35,017 bases of DNA from an uncultured Opitutia bacterium (GTDB lineage Bacteria; Verrucomicrobiota; Verrucomicrobiia; Opitutales; Opitutaceae). The stretch spans positions 1 through 35,017 of the forward strand of contig CAJAKX010000022.1 in assembly GCA_903940425.1 (NCBI GenBank), given 5' to 3'. Position 1 is the first letter of the stretch, and each line of letters starts with the position of its first letter. The notes beneath the pieces were generated by a model, which was not told the origin of the DNA, did no database searches, and worked only from the letters and a program-made list of their open reading frames with translations. Positions 32,610 through 35,017 of this stretch are shown here, one piece after another. A program made the position numbers and the translations under genes.

Positions 32610-33920
32610 CTATTGCTGCAGGGGCGAGCATTCGCGTGCGAGGGGCTGCGTTTTCCGCCCGTAGGTTGGCTCGACCTTGATCAGGGCGGTGGCTACGAAC
32701 GACGGGATCGTTGCGATGCAGACCCAGATGAAGAATCTCACATAGCCGAGATGGTCCTGAATCCAGCCCGCCGGCATGCCGGGCAGCATCATGCCCAGCG
32801 CCATAAAACCCGTGCAGATGGCATAGTGGGTCGTCCGATGCTCACCAGCGGAGACCATCATCATGTAGACCATGTACGCAGTGAACCCGAAGCCATAGCC
32901 GAACTGTTCAATCGTCAGCGCGCCGCCGATGATGGCGAGGTTTGACGGCTGCATCACAGCCAAAACGACAAAGACGGCAATGGGCAGGTGCATGCTGATG
33001 AGCATCGGCCACAACATGCGCTTGAGCCCGAAGCGGGAGATGGTGTAACCACCCGCGAGGCCCCCGAGCAGCAGCGCGATGATGCCGATGGTGCCGTAAA
33101 GAAGGCCAACTTGCCGCGTGGTCAGCCCCAAGCCGCCGACATTGCGCCCGTCGAGAAGGAAGGGTGCCACCAGCTTCAGCAACTGGGCCTCCGCCAGCCG
33201 GAAAAGAAGCAAAAATCCCAGGATGACTTTGATGTCTCGCTTCCGGAAGAAGGTCGCGAAGACGGACAAAAAATCCGCCACCGGGCGCTGCGTAAGGCCG
33301 GCGGGGCGGTCGCCAGCCGGCCGGGGCAGGACGACAAGATGATACAGGCCCGCCAAAACGAAGAGCGCGGCGAGCAAGAAAAACACTCCGGCCCAAGCCC
33401 GGCGCGCGTCACCCAAGGTCTCCTGCAGACTGCCCGCCAGATAAACCAGACCACCCTGTCCGGCGATCATGGCAAGCCGGTAGAAGGTGCTGCGCACACC
33501 GACAAACGCCGCCTGCTGATGCGGCGGTAACGCTAACAGGTAGAATCCATCCGCCGCAATATCGTGGGTGGCGGAGCTGAATGCCAGCAGCCAGAAAATG
33601 GCGAGGGTTGCCCGGAAAAAGAACGGTGCCGGCACCGGGAGCGCGATCATGGCCAGCGCGGCCCCGACCACGAACTGCAGGGAGAAGATCCAAGAACGCT
33701 TTGTCCGGATCAGGTCCACCAGGGGCGACCAGAGCGGCTTGATGACCCAAGGCAGATACAGCCAGCTTGTGTAAAACGCGATGTCGGTGTTCGATATCCC
33801 AAGGCTCTTGTACATGATGACCGACACGGTCATGGCGACCACATAGGGAACGCCCTCGCAGAAATAGAGCGTTGGAACCCAGCGCCACGCACTTGGCGCA
33901 TACGGCGAATGACTCGGCAT
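32610..33920 (-). CDS. MFS transporter, AmpG-like
   Basis: A 436-residue inner-membrane transporter of the major facilitator superfamily with about twelve helices. The resemblance to AmpG-type muropeptide permeases lies in the opening WVPTLYFCEGVPYVVAMTVSVIMYK, the helix 2-3 loop (PLWSPLVDLIRTKRSW), SSATHDIAADGFYLLALP and the second-half loop GGYTISRFGLKRMLWPM. The substrate could be anhydro-muropeptides or another amphipathic solute. An in-frame upstream start at 33986 would add 22 residues without family resemblance; ATG at 33918-33920 is preferred. It lies 99 bp after the hydrogenase gene on the same strand. Confidence 0.85.
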   Translation of the reverse strand: MPSHSPYAPSAWRWVPTLYFCEGVPYVVAMTVSVIMYKSLGISNTDIAFYTSWLYLPWVIKPLWSPLVDLIRTKRSWIFSLQFVVGAALAMIALPVPAPFFFRATLAIFWLLAFSSATHDIAADGFYLLALPPHQQAAFVGVRSTFYRLAMIAGQGGLVYLAGSLQETLGDARRAWAGVFFLLAALFVLAGLYHLVVLPRPAGDRPAGLTQRPVADFLSVFATFFRKRDIKVILGFLLLFRLAEAQLLKLVAPFLLDGRNVGGLGLTTRQVGLLYGTIGIIALLLGGLAGGYTISRFGLKRMLWPMLISMHLPIAVFVVLAVMQPSNLAIIGGALTIEQFGYGFGFTAYMVYMMMVSAGEHRTTHYAICTGFMALGMMLPGMPAGWIQDHLGYVRFFIWVCIATIPSFVATALIKVEPTYGRKTQPLARECSPLQQ

Positions 33921-34019
33921 GCCCACGGGGATTGGTGCGGACAGTGGTGGTCCGCCGGCCCCGCTGCAACGATAGATAGCGGGCACCGTCCGGACGCTGC
34001 CGCGACGGGGCGGGGAAAG

Positions 34020-35017
34020 TCAGTTCAACGACCGCGCGTGATAGTGGGTATGCAGCAGGTGGTGCGATTTCTCGCTGAGGGGCTGGCCCAGGAAATCCCG
34101 GTAGAGCAGGGCGACCGACGGATTCTCGTGCGACAAGCGCAGCTGTTTGCTCTCGTCTTCAGCAAAAATGGCCTTCATGCGCGCCAGGCGCACCTCGTTG
34201 GTGGTGAAGCGGGGCTGGCCGCCACCGCCGATGCAGCCGCCCGGACAGGCCATCACTTCAATAAAATGGTAGTGCGCCTCCCCCGCCTGCACCTTCTGGA
34301 TGAGTCGCTCGGCGTTCGCCAGGCCGTGAGCCACGGCGAGATTAAGGGGCTGGCCTTTCAGGAATTTCCACTCCGGCACCGTGTCGGGGATGGTGATAGC
34401 GACCTCCTTAACCCCCGCCAGCCCGGCAATGGGAGTCACGTGCAGCTTTTCAAAAGGGAACGGCCGGCCGGTGACCATACACCAGACCGTGCGCAGCGCC
34501 GCTTCCATCACGCCGCCCGTGTTGGCAAAAATGTCAGCCGCGCCCGAGCTGATGCCTAGGGGCTGGTCCATCGTCTCGTCCGGCAATGCCAGGAAGTCGA
34601 TGCCCGCCTGGGTGATCATGCGCCCCAGTTCGCGGGTGGTGAGCACCGCGTCGACGTCCTGTCCGCCGCCGCCGTTCATCTCGGGCCGCTGCGCCTCGAA
34701 TTTCTTGGCGGTGCACGGCATCACCGACACGACCACAATGTCCCCGGGTTTTCGGCCGGTCTTCTGGGCGTAGTAGGTCTTGGCGAGGGCGCCGAACATC
34801 TGCTGCGGCGATTTGGCGGTCGAAAGGTTGGGCAGGAGATCGGGGTGGAAATACTCCGCAAACTTGATCCAGCCGGGGCAGCAGCTGGTGAACTGGGGCA
34901 GGGCCACGGGCAGCCGGTCGACCAGGGCCGTCTTGAGACGCATCAGCAGCTCGGTGCTTTCTTCAAGGATGGTCAGATCGGCGGTGAAGTTGGTGTCGAA
35001 CACACGGGCGAAGCCCA
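34020..35017 (-). CDS. [FeFe]-hydrogenase catalytic subunit, N-terminus outside window
   Basis: C-terminal part (331 residues) of an iron-only hydrogenase, which produces or consumes H2 at the H-cluster. Reading enters from the window edge as GFARVFDTNF. The three H-cluster signatures are intact: TSCCPGW (about residues 43-49 of the visible part), MPCTAKKFE (about 99-107) and EVMACPGGCIGGGGQP (about 251-266). The small-subunit-like tail ends HENPSVALLYRDFLGQPLSEKSHHLLH. The N-terminal iron-sulfur domains, the maturation genes hydEFG and any partner subunits lie outside the window. Whether it is a ferredoxin-only, bifurcating or sensory type cannot be told without the missing part. Its presence supports an anaerobic, fermentative lifestyle. 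Confidence 0.94.
   Translation of the reverse strand, partial: GFARVFDTNFTADLTILEESTELLMRLKTALVDRLPVALPQFTSCCPGWIKFAEYFHPDLLPNLSTAKSPQQMFGALAKTYYAQKTGRKPGDIVVVSVMPCTAKKFEAQRPEMNGGGGQDVDAVLTTRELGRMITQAGIDFLALPDETMDQPLGISSGAADIFANTGGVMEAALRTVWCMVTGRPFPFEKLHVTPIAGLAGVKEVAITIPDTVPEWKFLKGQPLNLAVAHGLANAERLIQKVQAGEAHYHFIEVMACPGGCIGGGGQPRFTTNEVRLARMKAIFAEDESKQLRLSHENPSVALLYRDFLGQPLSEKSHHLLHTHYHARSLN

Noticed and set aside
32338-32664. Overlapping open frames on both strands between the RelE-like and MFS genes
   Set aside because: They are low-complexity, have no ribosome site, and overlap hairpins and the MFS 3' end.

Overview
The window is a GC-rich chromosomal segment carrying about 33 protein genes packed on both strands. 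The families present suggest a Verrucomicrobiota bacterium, probably an Opitutaceae-like anaerobe or facultative anaerobe. The clues are a rhamnose isomerase/RhaT pair, an [FeFe]-hydrogenase, two large multihaem cytochromes fused to cytochrome b, a molybdenum cofactor cluster, and almost no strong Shine-Dalgarno sites. The taxonomic call is an inference from gene content and protein style; no marker gene was compared with a database. No rRNA, tRNA, CRISPR array, insertion sequence or prophage was found.

Layout. 1-2.5 kb: L-rhamnose use (rhaA partial, rhaT) with a cluster of CCAATG hexamers upstream. 2.5-8.3 kb: housekeeping and small metabolism (LipM-like lipoyl/octanoyl transferase, SixA-like phosphatase, pdxH, TSUP transporter with a poly-C tract near its start, M20 peptidase, MarC, aldo/keto reductase). 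8.4-13.1 kb: two divergent paralogous cytochromes (11 and 13 CXXCH motifs, each fused to a membrane cytochrome b domain). Their 5' ends and promoters are inverted copies of one another. 13.1-18.6 kb: a small protein, a REPIN-like nested palindrome, rlmN, the aroG-alkD pair, an unknown 472-residue protein and a nitroreductase. 18.8-21.5 kb: miaB, a small membrane protein, gmk. 21.5-22.9 kb: a Fic protein that has lost both the motif histidine and the inhibitory glutamate, behind an AT-rich palindromic control region. 23-25 kb: gnd and a small membrane protein. 25-28.7 kb: molybdenum cofactor genes moaE-moaD-moaC-moeA facing away from moaA. 28.7-32.4 kb: an unknown membrane protein, dnaN, pssA and a RelE-like protein. 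32.6 kb to the end: an AmpG-like MFS transporter and the C-terminal part of an [FeFe]-hydrogenase.

How it fits together. The hydrogenase, the cofactor cluster and the cytochrome pair all point to redox chemistry under low oxygen. The cytochrome pair is the least ordinary part. Each protein combines a periplasmic multihaem wire with a quinone-type membrane cytochrome b, an architecture that resembles Geobacter CbcL. The pair arose by an inverted duplication that included the promoter. Two RNA-modifying radical-SAM enzymes (RlmN, MiaB) carry short in-frame insertions. Several leaders carry short tandem motifs (7-bp period before the aldo/keto reductase, 8-bp period before moaA).
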